NCBI GenBank assembly: GCA_005239435.1
Contig: SZNP01000007.1
Location: 1-64,000 of the forward strand
Source of the DNA: Halorussus salinisoli
Lineage (GTDB): Archaea > Halobacteriota > Halobacteria > Halobacteriales > Haladaptataceae
Length of the DNA stretch: 64,000 nt
Direction of reading: 5' to 3'
This document shows, one piece after another, positions 1 through 8,086 of the stretch (position 1 is the stretch's first letter; each line of letters begins with the position of its first letter). The notes below the pieces were generated by a model. It did no database searches, had not been told where the DNA came from, and worked only from the letters and a program-made list of their open reading frames with translations. The position numbers and the translations under genes are program-made.

Positions 1-703
1 CCTTGGTGACCTGCGAGAACTTCTCCCACTTCATCGAGTTCTGAGCCCACTCGTCGAAGTCCGACTGCCCGTACCCGGCGTTCTTCAGGTACTGCTTGTT
101 GTACTGCATCGTCGGGAAGTCCGGGAACAGCGGGATGGCGAACAGGTCGCCGTTCGGTCCCTTCGCCGTGGAGACGCTCGCCTCGAAGTACTCGTTCTCG
201 AGTTCCTGCATGCGCTGCTTCGGGAAGTTCCCGGCGTTACTCAGGTTGAGCAACTGGTCCCGGACGATGAACGGAATCGTCCACCCGCTGTCGACGTACA
301 GGATGTCGGGCTTGGAGCGACCCGCCGACAGCCACTGCTGGTACTGCGACCGGCGGTTGTCGGTGACCGACGGTCCCGCAAGGATTTCGACTTCGATATC
401 CTTCGAGAGTCCGTTTTCGTACAAAATCGGCTGGAGTTCTTGATTCCACGTCTCTCCCTGAAAGTCGGGGTCGGTCGCCCACTGAAGCGTGGTCCCCTGC
501 CCCTGATTGTCGACGTCACCGACAGTTCCGCCGCCGTCGTTGGCGGTGTCGCTCCCGTTGTCTTCGGGCTGGTCGTTACCAGTACAGCCCGCGATGCCCG
601 CCGCCGCTCCCGATGCACCTACAGCCTGAACGAACTTTCGGCGCGAGACTCCTCCGTCTCGCCTGCGACTATCGTCAGACTCGTGCGAACTACTATCAAC
701 CAT
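1..703 (-). CDS. ABC sugar-type substrate-binding lipoprotein, 3' end cut by window edge
   Basis: Only the first 234 codons lie in the window; the open frame runs off the left edge. The N-terminus carries a twin-arginine motif (SRRKF, near residue 20) and then a lipobox ending GIAGC, so it should be exported folded by Tat and lipid-anchored outside the membrane. The mature part matches family 1 extracellular solute-binding proteins and shares the blocks QQWLSAGR-KPDI, GWTIPF-VRDQLLNLS and NEYFEA with the protein encoded at 1998-3446, so the two are paralogues. Start ATG at 703 sits about 27 nt from a TATA box. The permease and ATPase genes are presumably to the left, outside the window. The sugar is unknown; TrmB nearby suggests an oligosaccharide. 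Confidence 0.9.
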   Translation of the reverse strand, partial: MVDSSSHESDDSRRRDGGVSRRKFVQAVGASGAAAGIAGCTGNDQPEDNGSDTANDGGGTVGDVDNQGQGTTLQWATDPDFQGETWNQELQPILYENGLSKDIEVEILAGPSVTDNRRSQYQQWLSAGRSKPDILYVDSGWTIPFIVRDQLLNLSNAGNFPKQRMQELENEYFEASVSTAKGPNGDLFAIPLFPDFPTMQYNKQYLKNAGYGQSDFDEWAQNSMKWEKFSQVTK

Positions 704-728
704 TCCACTACTTATCACGGCGTTTTCC

Positions 729-750
729 CATATATACCCTAGTGATAGTA
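729..750 (-). promoter_or_regulatory. TATA box with overlapping TrmB-like site
   Basis: On the minus strand CATATATA-type sequence (729-736) lies about 27 nt before the ATG at 703. Overlapping its upstream side is TACT-N7-GGGTA (735-750), one mismatch from the TACT-N7/8-GAGTA motif described for Halobacterium TrmB. The TATA box is clear; the TrmB assignment is an inference helped by a trmB gene 4 kb away. Confidence 0.4.
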
Positions 751-962
751 ACTACATCTGTTGTTACAAATCCCTTAGCAGTAAGGAGTGGTTTCCGAAT
801 CGGGTAGTATGGTTGTGTACCGCCTAAACTCCGAGCGTCCGCGCCGTCCAGTATTTTCGTGGCGAGAGCGGACACCGCAATCACCTCGGAGTAGGGCCTA
901 TAAAACCGCCGGATACCCCAGAACGAAACGGTTGCAACTGTTGTCGTTCCGAAAAACGGAGG

Positions 963-1955
963 TTATAAATCAGCTATGTTTCGTGACCAAACCGGGTTTT
1001 TGGGCGCTTCGAGGCGTTCTCGTTCCTCGTCCGACAGCGACACGTCGAGCGCGGCGACGTTCTCTTCGAGGTGGTCGATGCTCCGCGGACCGATGATGGG
1101 CGAATCCACGACCGGTTGGTGGAGGAGCCACGCGAGGCTGACCTGCGCCGGCGTGACGCCCTTCTCGTCGGCGACTTCTCGCACCGCGTCGAGTACCGCC
1201 CAGTTCTCGTCGGTGAATCGCTCGTAGGTGTGTTCGTCGGTCGCGGCCCGGCCCTCCTCGGGTTCGGAGTCGCGGTCGTACTTGCCGGTCAGGAACCCGC
1301 CGCCGAGCGGACTCCACGGGACGACGCCGATACCCTGGTCGGCGCAGACCGGGAGGACGTTCTCCTCCTCTTGGCGGTCCACGAGGTTGTACTGGGGTTG
1401 CATGCAGGTGAACCGGGCGTAGTCGTCGAGGTCGCTCTCGTAGAGCGCCTGGGTGAACTGCCACGCCGCCATCGTGGAGGCACCGATGTACCGCACTTTC
1501 CCGGTCTCGACGAGGTGGTCGAGGGCGTGGAGGGTCTCTTCAATGGGCGTGGTCTCGTCCCATCGGTGAATCTGGTAGAGGTCGATGTAGTCAGTGCCGA
1601 GTCGGTCCAAGCTACCCTCCACCTGGTCCAGGATGTGCTTGCGCGAGAGACCCTGCTTGTTCGGCCCGTCGCCCATCGACCCGTACACTTTCGTCGCGAT
1701 CACTAGCTCTTCGCGGTCGTACTCCTCGATGACGTCGCCGACGATTCGCTCGCTCTCCCCGTGAGAGTAGACGTTCGCGGTGTCGAGGAAGTTGATGCCG
1801 AGGTCGATGGCACGGTCGATTATCTCGTGGCTCCGCTCCTCGTCGCCGATCATCCACTCGCGGTCGCTCCCGAAGTTCATACAACCGAGGCAGAACCGGG
1901 AGACTTCGAGTCCGGTATCGCCGAGCGTGGTGTACTCCATCTCTGGGTCGGACAT
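963..1955 (-). CDS. Aldo/keto reductase
   Basis: A 330-residue NAD(P)H-dependent oxidoreductase of the aldo/keto reductase superfamily with the TIM-barrel fold. The catalytic tetrad is visible as D58, Y63 (NVYSHGESE), K89 (ATKVYG) and H130 (YQIHRW). The C-terminal cofactor region includes PIIGPRS. It resembles the bacterial YajO/Tas-type group that acts on sugars and small carbonyls; the substrate is not predictable. It lies between two sugar-binding-protein genes on the same strand, 42 nt after the stop of 1998-3446, with a TATA-like TTTTATCG in the gap, so it may have its own leaderless transcript. A role in the same sugar pathway is inferred from position. Confidence 0.92.
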   Translation of the reverse strand: MSDPEMEYTTLGDTGLEVSRFCLGCMNFGSDREWMIGDEERSHEIIDRAIDLGINFLDTANVYSHGESERIVGDVIEEYDREELVIATKVYGSMGDGPNKQGLSRKHILDQVEGSLDRLGTDYIDLYQIHRWDETTPIEETLHALDHLVETGKVRYIGASTMAAWQFTQALYESDLDDYARFTCMQPQYNLVDRQEEENVLPVCADQGIGVVPWSPLGGGFLTGKYDRDSEPEEGRAATDEHTYERFTDENWAVLDAVREVADEKGVTPAQVSLAWLLHQPVVDSPIIGPRSIDHLEENVAALDVSLSDEERERLEAPKNPVWSRNIADL

Positions 1956-1997
1956 GAACCGCTCTACGGCGACCCTCGATAAAACGATACGGGCAGA

Positions 1998-3446
1998 TCA
2001 ACCGCTCTGTTCGATCTGCTCGATTTGAGCCTTGAGGTCGGCCATGTTCTGCTCCGGGTTCCCTTGCTGGCTGTACGCGAGGTTGACTTGCTGGGCGATT
2101 TTCGCCGACTCCTGGGGCCAGACTGCCGTGACCGGACGCGGAATCGCGTTCTCGCCCGCCACTTTGAGGGTGTCGAGATACCGGCCGATGACCGGAACGT
2201 CGGCCGCCCGGTCGGACTCGAACAGGGCCGATTTCGGTGGAGACCATCCGAGTTCCTCGAAGATGGTGATCTGAACGTCGTCAGCCGTGAACGCCCGTAA
2301 CACCTCGAACGCCGCCTCCTTGTTCTGAGAGTTCGGGTTGACGGTGTTGTGCCACCCGCCGAGCGCCGCGACCGGGCCGCCAGTCCCCTCGTAGTTGGCT
2401 TCGTCGGCCGTGACGCCGAACGGGATAGGCATCGCGCCGAGGTCGGTGCCGAAGTTGTCTTCGGTCCCGTTCTGTCGGATGGCGAACGGCCAGTTGCGGT
2501 GCATCACGGCGTTGCCGTTCGTGAACGGCGCGAGCGAAGGGCCTTCGGTCCACTGGAGGACGGCTTGCGGCGTAATCGGCCCCTGGAAATCGCTCGACGT
2601 CGCTCGGGCGTCCGGACCGTGGATGAACGTCCGGACCATCCTGATGGAGTCGATGACCTGCTGTTCGTCCACGGTGACGGGTCGGTCGCCCACCGGCCCG
2701 AACAGGTTGTCGAGGCCGCCGAAGTAGGTTCCACCCCAACTCGACATGAACTCGTTGAAGTCACAGCACGACAGTCCCTCGTAGGCTTGCGCCTGAAACG
2801 TGAAGCCGAAGTCGATGTCGTCGTTTTCGTTCAGCACCGTGTTGGTGACTTCCGAGAACCGCTGCCACGAGATGGACTCGGTCGCCCAGTTCTCTCCCTC
2901 GGGGTCGAAACCCGCGTCCTCCACGAGGTCCTTCCGATACTGTATCGTCGGAAAGTCCACGAACAGGGGAACCCCGTAGAGATCGCCCTCCTGACTCGTC
3001 GCAGTCGAGACGGCTGCCTCGAAGTACTCGTTGTTGACGGTGTCGAGGACGTCCTGTGGGAGATTTTCGCTCAGGTTGAGCAACTGGTCCCGGACGAGGA
3101 ACGGAATCGTCCACCCGTTGTCCATCCGCATTATGTCGGGCTTCTGTCGCCCGGCCGACAGCCACTGCTGGAACTGCGCCTGTATGTCGTCGGAGATGTT
3201 CGACCCCGCCACGAGGTTGATTTCGATGTCGTTCGAGAGGCCTGCGTCCCGAAGGGCCTGTACTATCGCGTCCTCGGCGCCTTTGGCTTCTTGATTAGCA
3301 ACCCACTGTATGGTCGCTCCCTGACTCGTCACCGCTCCGACCGGCCCGCTCGCCACCCCGACCGCGATACCCGTCCCACCGGTCGCCTGCAGGAAGTCAC
3401 GACGGGAGACGCCGCTGCTTGCCGCACGTTCTGAGCTTTCTGTCAT
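1998..3446 (-). CDS. ABC sugar-type substrate-binding protein (Tat-exported)
   Basis: 482 residues, a family 1 extracellular solute-binding protein. It begins with a Tat signal (SRRDFLQATGG, residues 15-25) and a hydrophobic stretch to about residue 40. Unlike its paralogue at 1-703 it has no obvious lipobox cysteine, so it may be anchored differently or released. The central region holds the family pattern of two lobes with Trp-rich segments such as GWTIPFLVRDQLLN (about 109-122). No permease or ATPase gene lies next to it. It could share a permease encoded beyond the left edge with the paralogue, with a different sugar preference. Confidence 0.9.
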   Translation of the reverse strand: MTESSERAASSGVSRRDFLQATGGTGIAVGVASGPVGAVTSQGATIQWVANQEAKGAEDAIVQALRDAGLSNDIEINLVAGSNISDDIQAQFQQWLSAGRQKPDIMRMDNGWTIPFLVRDQLLNLSENLPQDVLDTVNNEYFEAAVSTATSQEGDLYGVPLFVDFPTIQYRKDLVEDAGFDPEGENWATESISWQRFSEVTNTVLNENDDIDFGFTFQAQAYEGLSCCDFNEFMSSWGGTYFGGLDNLFGPVGDRPVTVDEQQVIDSIRMVRTFIHGPDARATSSDFQGPITPQAVLQWTEGPSLAPFTNGNAVMHRNWPFAIRQNGTEDNFGTDLGAMPIPFGVTADEANYEGTGGPVAALGGWHNTVNPNSQNKEAAFEVLRAFTADDVQITIFEELGWSPPKSALFESDRAADVPVIGRYLDTLKVAGENAIPRPVTAVWPQESAKIAQQVNLAYSQQGNPEQNMADLKAQIEQIEQSG

Positions 3447-3670
3447 CTCGAACCACCGCCAGTAGTAACGGCCCTTAATCGCTTTGTTATTGAGTAACTC
3501 ACCGGTGTCCTCCTTCGGGTAATTGGGCTATCAAGTACGGTGTCCGACAGTTACTATTCGATTCGAAGTACCGTCCGTCCGCCAGGTCCGGGGCTCGTTC
3601 CGGCATCAATTCTCGGTGAGGCGTCAGTACCGCCGGAACCCTGAAGGCACGACCCTCGTATTCGTAAACG

Positions 3671-4522
3671 ATGCGCTCCCGCTACGAATCGCTCCGGAAC
3701 GACGAACACACGGGTGAACGCCGATGCTGGCCCTGTACAGCCGTCAACGCCGCGATACTGCTGTTCGCGTGCGTCGGCGTCGCGCGCCGACGCTCGCGGT
3801 CGCTCGCGGCCGCGCTCGGGGTCGTCGGCGCGGCGGCCATCGCGTTCCGTGGGTATCTGGTCCCCTACACGCCGCGGTTCGCGCCGCGACTCGTCTCCGC
3901 TCTGCCGGGCGAGTTCTCCCTCGGAAAATCCGGTGGTCCAACGCCTGGCGCACCCGACGCCTCGGAGTCGCTCGGCGACTCCGGCGGGGGTGAAGCAGTT
4001 CTCGCCGCGCTTCTCGACGCCGGCGTGGTAATCGCCGCCGGCGAGACGGTATACCTCGAAGACGACTTTCGAGAGGCGTGGCGCGCGGAGATGCGGAACC
4101 TCCGGAACCGGGACGACGACGGTCTCGCGGCCGCGCTCCGGGCGGCCGCGCCCGAGGGTCGGGTCGTGGACGTCGTGAACCCGAGCGAGAACGGATGGAT
4201 CGAACGGGACGACCGCTGGTTCGTAGTCTCCGACGGGAGCGACGACCCCGCTACCGAAAACTGGCTGACTCGACCCGTCGCCGTCGCCGAGACCGCCGCC
4301 GTGCGGACGCTGGCCGACCGCACCGACCTGCCAGCGAGTCGTCGGGCGCAGGCGGCCGGGCCGCTCCGGACCTTCCTCGAACGCTGTCCGGTCTGCGACG
4401 GGTCGGTCGAGGAGACGACCGCGATGGACTGCTGTGGCGGTCCGGGCGGGACGCGACCCGACGCGCCGGACGAGGTGCTGGCCTGTGGCGACTGTGATGC
4501 GCGCCTCCACACGTTTCAGTAG
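3671..4522 (+). CDS. Membrane-anchored zinc-ribbon protein, haloarchaeal, function unknown
   Basis: 283 residues. A CWPC pair at residues 19-22 precedes one or two membrane segments (about 23-65). A central domain follows containing ETVYLEDDFREAW, and the C-terminus holds a zinc-ribbon-like set of cysteines (CPVCDGS, then CCGG, then CGDCDA). I do not recognise a named family; similar proteins with two hydrophobic helices and a terminal zinc ribbon occur in haloarchaea. It is transcribed toward the trmB gene, and the two genes end 41 nt apart. It should sit in the membrane with the zinc ribbon in the cytoplasm, but that is inferred. ATG at 3671 is the first plausible start. Confidence 0.75.
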   Translation: MRSRYESLRNDEHTGERRCWPCTAVNAAILLFACVGVARRRSRSLAAALGVVGAAAIAFRGYLVPYTPRFAPRLVSALPGEFSLGKSGGPTPGAPDASESLGDSGGGEAVLAALLDAGVVIAAGETVYLEDDFREAWRAEMRNLRNRDDDGLAAALRAAAPEGRVVDVVNPSENGWIERDDRWFVVSDGSDDPATENWLTRPVAVAETAAVRTLADRTDLPASRRAQAAGPLRTFLERCPVCDGSVEETTAMDCCGGPGGTRPDAPDEVLACGDCDARLHTFQ

Positions 4523-4563
4523 AGCGCCCGGCAACGTTGAAATAGAGTGCCCGACGAGGGTAG

Positions 4564-5619
4564 TCAGCGCGCGGGCGGACTGTTCCGACCGATTCGGATT
4601 TCGTGGGCTTCGACGTCTTCGAGGGCGGCGACCTGTCCGCCGACCGTGACCTCGCCGTCGTCGGTCCGAATCTTCATCCCGGCGACGCGTTCGCCGCCCT
4701 CGAACGAGAAGCCGACGACTTCGCCTTCCACGACGCGAGACTCGCCGGTTTCGATGTCTCGACCCTCGATGGTGGCGTAGAAGTCGCCGTCGAGTTCCTG
4801 CAACTCCTTCACGCACCGCCGGATAGAGGCGTAGCGGCGGGGGAACGGGCGGTCCTCGCCGTCGGTCGCGAGGGTGCGCTCGGCGGTGGTCCAGAGGACG
4901 GTACCGAAGAAACCGGAGACGAGGAAACCCAGCGCCGACCGGTTGAAGATGACGCCGTAGCGGTCCTCGTCGTCGCGCAGGGCGTCCTGAGTGGCGTAGA
5001 TGGAGTACTCGCCGTCTGCGACCGCGATGACGGGCGTCGTGATGCCCCGCCGAGCGCGGGCCGTGGTCGCCACGTCGAGGTAGTCGAACTCCTCGGGTTC
5101 GGGCGCTTCCGAAGCGGGCGTGACCAGCAGTTCGACGCTGACGCCAGCGTCGATGGCGTCGCTGAGGTCGTCCGCGAATCGCTTCAACAGGTCGGGCGTC
5201 AGCGAGAGCGCGATTTCGAACTCGGCCGCAGCGATGACGTCTTCGAGGTACCGGAGGATGGTAGAACGGGACTTGACCAGCGAGACGGCTTCGGTGTCGC
5301 GGGCGGGAGCGGTGTATCTGGCCTCCAGTTCCGAGACCATCTCCATCAGCGACGACTGGACGCCGGAGAACGCTTCTTCGGGGTCTACCGCGATGACTTT
5401 CATCGGCCGCGACTCTCGCAACTCCACGAGACCGCGGTCGCTGAGGCTCCGAACCGTGTCGTAGACTCGCGGTTGCGGGATGTCTGTCCGGTCGGCGATT
5501 TGGCTCGCGGTCAGGTCGCCGTGTTCGAGGACGGTGAGGTAGGCGTCTATCTCGTACTCCCCGAGGTCGAACCGGTCTCCAACCTGCTCTATCGTCGCGT
5601 GTAGGTCGTCGGAGGTCAT
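4564..5619 (-). CDS. trmB: TrmB family sugar-sensing transcription regulator
   Basis: 351 residues from the ATG at 5619; a longer frame to 5688 exists but its extra 23 residues are not TrmB-like. Residues 15-70 form the TrmB winged helix ([23 protein letters not shown]). The middle is the phospholipase-D-like effector domain, and the C-terminal 90 residues form a beta domain ([13 protein letters not shown]). In Halobacterium TrmB represses or activates sugar uptake and central carbon genes in response to glucose. Nearby sugar-binding proteins and the FBPase/aldolase operon at 22.4-23.2 kb are likely targets, judged from family knowledge and not shown here. Confidence 0.9.
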   Translation of the reverse strand: MTSDDLHATIEQVGDRFDLGEYEIDAYLTVLEHGDLTASQIADRTDIPQPRVYDTVRSLSDRGLVELRESRPMKVIAVDPEEAFSGVQSSLMEMVSELEARYTAPARDTEAVSLVKSRSTILRYLEDVIAAAEFEIALSLTPDLLKRFADDLSDAIDAGVSVELLVTPASEAPEPEEFDYLDVATTARARRGITTPVIAVADGEYSIYATQDALRDDEDRYGVIFNRSALGFLVSGFFGTVLWTTAERTLATDGEDRPFPRRYASIRRCVKELQELDGDFYATIEGRDIETGESRVVEGEVVGFSFEGGERVAGMKIRTDDGEVTVGGQVAALEDVEAHEIRIGRNSPPAR

Positions 5620-6089
5620 ATACGTGGACACACACGGGAGGGGTAAATGATTTATCCGGTTTCGAGTAGCACTCCGTTTCGGAAACACGTTTCATCCTCT
5701 GCGTATCTTCGAGGAGAGAGTGAGACGCGAAGCGACGGCTCAGAGAAATAAATTCATAACCTAAAGATATAAAAAAGTATCTAAGGCGTACGAAAATCGT
5801 TCTCTCTCGGACGGGCCAACTTCCGGTCGGCACGCTCCGGGATCGTTCCGGCTTCGTTTACAAACCCTCGGAGCGCCGGAGGCCCGCGGTCGGACGCAAG
5901 TCGAAGCACACGGCGGCAGGCGAGGAAGGAAGAGACGAGCGAACACACGAGCAACGACTGCGGTGAGTACCAGCAGTTCTACCGCGAGCGAACGACCGAG
6001 GCGAGTGAGCGAGCGGACCAAGGAACCCTCGAACGAGGTCCGAACGAAGTGAGGACCGAGTGAGGGGGTGACGCCGTGTTTCTGTCGAG
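5620..6089. other. Intergenic region without a recognisable gene
   Basis: The trmB-proximal part is AT-rich (AAATAAATTCATAACC, AGATATAAAAAAGTATC near 5745-5780). The part toward 6089 is GA-rich with imperfect repeats of GAGCGAAC/GAGTGAGC and a small inverted repeat GGTCC-N11-GGACC. Open frames here are low-quality Arg-rich shadows. No RNA gene was recognised. Confidence 0.6.
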
Positions 6090-6137
6090 CTTTTACCAGC
6101 GGAGGGCCGCCGAAGGCGGCCCGGAGCGCAGTAAAAG
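6090..6137. repeat. Long imperfect inverted repeat after the PAC2 gene
   Basis: CTTTTAC (6090-6096) pairs with GTAAAAG (6131-6137), and GGGCCGCC (6104-6111) pairs with GGCGGCCC (6115-6122) around a GAA loop, with mismatches between. It begins 7 nt beyond the stop codon of the minus-strand PAC2 gene. It could be a structured 3' end or a dispersed intergenic repeat; there is no T-run typical of an archaeal terminator. Confidence 0.55.
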
Positions 6138-6143
6138 GTCGTC

Positions 6144-6887
6144 CTACATGTACATCCGTCCTTCCGGCCCGTCGGTCTCGGCGCGCTCCGAGAGGCGTTC
6201 GGCGAGGTCCTCGTAGTAGCCCCGGACTTCGCCAGCGAACTCCTCCAGCGGTCCGGTGTCGATATCGAGGTCGTAGACGCGCTGTACCGCGTCGAGGAGT
6301 CGAATCGCGGCTTCCACGTCGGGGGCCTGGGCGTGAACCGGCGTGACGAACACCCCGGTCCGGAGGTCCGACTCCATTCCGCGAGCCATCACCTCGGCGT
6401 TCATTCCGTCGAGGAATCCGCGACCCATCGCCGTAATCCCGGCGTCGGCGAGTCGGTGGTCTCGGTAGTCGTCGGTGGCGACGTAGAACACCTGATGCTC
6501 GTCGGGCGCGTGGGGAATCGTGACCCCGTGGAGGACCGACACTTCGTCGATGCCGCCGGTCTCGGTCCACTCCAGTACGGCCTCGCTGAACGGTTTGGCG
6601 GCCCACGCCGGGACGAACAGTTCGCCGACGAGAACCGACAGTCCGGCCTCCTCGTGCGAGAAGACGCGAGTGTGGTGGCGAGGCTGGCCGTTCTCGAACG
6701 GCGTAATCGCCGGAAGCTGGTCGGCGGTGATGTGGCCGACCTGCTCGAATTCGAGGTGGTCCACGAGGTAGTCCACCGCGGTCAGACCAGCGAGTCCGAA
6801 CTGTGAAAATCCTGCGATGACCGTTTCCTGCGGGTTCTCGGCGTTGATCTCGAACGAAGCACCTGCTGAACGCGGTTCCCCACTCAT
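6144..6887 (-). CDS. PAC2 family protein (proteasome assembly chaperone-like)
   Basis: 247 residues. The beginning (ETVIAGFSQFGLAGLTAVDYLVD) and the block SVLHGVTIPH are typical of the archaeal PAC2 family, related to the eukaryotic proteasome assembly chaperone PAC2. Archaeal members are soluble; some are thought to assist 20S proteasome assembly, but direct evidence is sparse. The C-terminus has an acidic helical tail (YYEDLAERLSER). It stands alone; the diverging neighbour is a PRC-barrel protein. ATG at 6887 gives the full family length. Confidence 0.85.
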   Translation of the reverse strand: MSGEPRSAGASFEINAENPQETVIAGFSQFGLAGLTAVDYLVDHLEFEQVGHITADQLPAITPFENGQPRHHTRVFSHEEAGLSVLVGELFVPAWAAKPFSEAVLEWTETGGIDEVSVLHGVTIPHAPDEHQVFYVATDDYRDHRLADAGITAMGRGFLDGMNAEVMARGMESDLRTGVFVTPVHAQAPDVEAAIRLLDAVQRVYDLDIDTGPLEEFAGEVRGYYEDLAERLSERAETDGPEGRMYM

Positions 6888-7009
6888 GCGACAGGCTACG
6901 ACGAAGCGGTCCTTAGGTCTTTGCTGGCACTCGGGCGGCTATCGCGTCGAGGATGTCGTATCAACCTTCGCCCACAGTACTCTTGGCTCGCCGTGTTGCG
7001 AGTAGAGCC

Positions 7010-7240
7010 GTGACCCAGCCACTCACCGAAGACGACGAGGGCAAGCGAGTCGTCGGCCCGAACGACGAGGAAATCGGCACGGTCGAGAAAGTAGACGCGG
7101 GCGTCGCACACGTCGACCCCGGGTCGTCGGTGTCCGAGGCGGTCAAGGAGCGACTCGACTGGGGCGACCAGGGCGATTACACGTTCCAGGAGACGCACGT
7201 CGGATCGGTGACGGCCGACGAAATCCTGCTGGCGGAGTGA
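7010..7240 (+). CDS. Small PRC-barrel-like protein
   Basis: 76 residues if started at the GTG at 7010 (VTQPLTEDDEGKRVVG). The longer frame from 6953 adds a basic stretch unlike the rest. The sequence GKRVVGPNDEEIGTVEKVDAG followed by HVDPGSS is the beta-strand pattern of PRC-barrel domains, which in haloarchaea often occur as single-domain proteins of unknown role. No partner is evident; it diverges from the PAC2 gene. Confidence 0.75.
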   Translation: MTQPLTEDDEGKRVVGPNDEEIGTVEKVDAGVAHVDPGSSVSEAVKERLDWGDQGDYTFQETHVGSVTADEILLAE

Positions 7241-7340
7241 GACGAGACCGGAGAAATCGAGCAAAGTCAGTCGATACTTTCTATCCACTCGTTACCCACT
7301 GATCGCAACGACGAAGCAACCGAGGAGGAAGCGGGGTAGC

Positions 7341-7368
7341 AAAGCCCCCGCGCGCTCGCGGCCCCTTT
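7341..7368 (+). repeat. 28-nt dispersed intergenic repeat, copy 1
   Basis: AAAGCCCCCGCG-CGCT-CGCGGCCCCTTT. The same 28-nt sequence, differing mainly in the central four bases, is present in reverse orientation at 29413-29440. Both copies are intergenic, this one between the PRC-barrel gene and the M50 protease gene. The function is unknown. Confidence 0.6.
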
Positions 7369-7468
7369 CAACCCGGCGTGGTTTCGTCCGTCGGCAGACC
7401 CACGTGGCTTGGCCGGTCAACAGTTCCGACTCTGAACGGATTGCAGAGCGTCGAAAGAATCGAAACCC

Positions 7469-8086
7469 TCAGATGAACGAGAAACCGAACAGCGCCCACG
7501 CCGCGAGCGCGAAGCAGGGGAGGCCGAAGCCGAGGAACGCCGCGAAACTCCACTTCTTCACCGTGTTGCCGTCGAGCGGGCCAAACGGAATCATGTTGAA
7601 GCCCGCGAGCAGGAAGTTGATGCGGACGCCGAGACCGGCCACGTCGCCGAGCATGCCGCCGAGGAGCAACTCCAGCGGGAAGAACAGCAGTCCGAGCGCC
7701 ACGTTGGTCAGCGGCCCGGCCACCGCGATGAGACCGTGTTCCCGGAGCGTGGCCTGCCCGCGGTGGTAGACGGCACCCGGCGCGGCGAACAGGAAGCCGG
7801 CGAGCGCGCCCGCGACGGCGAGGAACAGCATCCCGTAGTCGGCCCGGAACTCCGCGACCTGTCCGAACTTGATGGCCGTCACCTTGTGAGCCATCTCGTG
7901 GAGCAGGAAGCCCAGTCCCGCGGTGACGAGACTCGCCGGGAGGAGGCCGAGCAGGACGTCTGGCTGGTACATGATGGCCCGCCCACCGCCGCCGAAGAAC
8001 AGCGCGAAGGCGACGCTCAGGGCCGCCCACGCGATAGCGATGTCGAGTAGCTCACGGGTGCCGAACCGAATGTTCCCCACTCTCAT
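7469..8086 (-). CDS. M50 family intramembrane metalloprotease (site-2-protease type)
   Basis: 205 residues, strongly hydrophobic with about six membrane segments. The zinc motif HEMAH (H63, E64, H67) lies in a membrane helix and the third ligand is in NMIPFGPLDG (D172), as expected for site-2 proteases. Such enzymes cut membrane-bound substrates such as anti-sigma factors or signal-peptide remnants; the archaeal targets are mostly unknown. It has no PDZ or CBS domain, so it is a minimal form. The ATG overlaps the stop of the upstream TraB gene by 4 nt, so the two are one operon and may act together. Confidence 0.92.
   Translation of the reverse strand: MRVGNIRFGTRELLDIAIAWAALSVAFALFFGGGGRAIMYQPDVLLGLLPASLVTAGLGFLLHEMAHKVTAIKFGQVAEFRADYGMLFLAVAGALAGFLFAAPGAVYHRGQATLREHGLIAVAGPLTNVALGLLFFPLELLLGGMLGDVAGLGVRINFLLAGFNMIPFGPLDGNTVKKWSFAAFLGFGLPCFALAAWALFGFSFI

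Noticed and set aside
3554-5833. 759-codon minus-strand open frame
   Set aside because: It covers the zinc-ribbon gene and trmB in another frame, is Arg/Pro-rich and lacks any family pattern.
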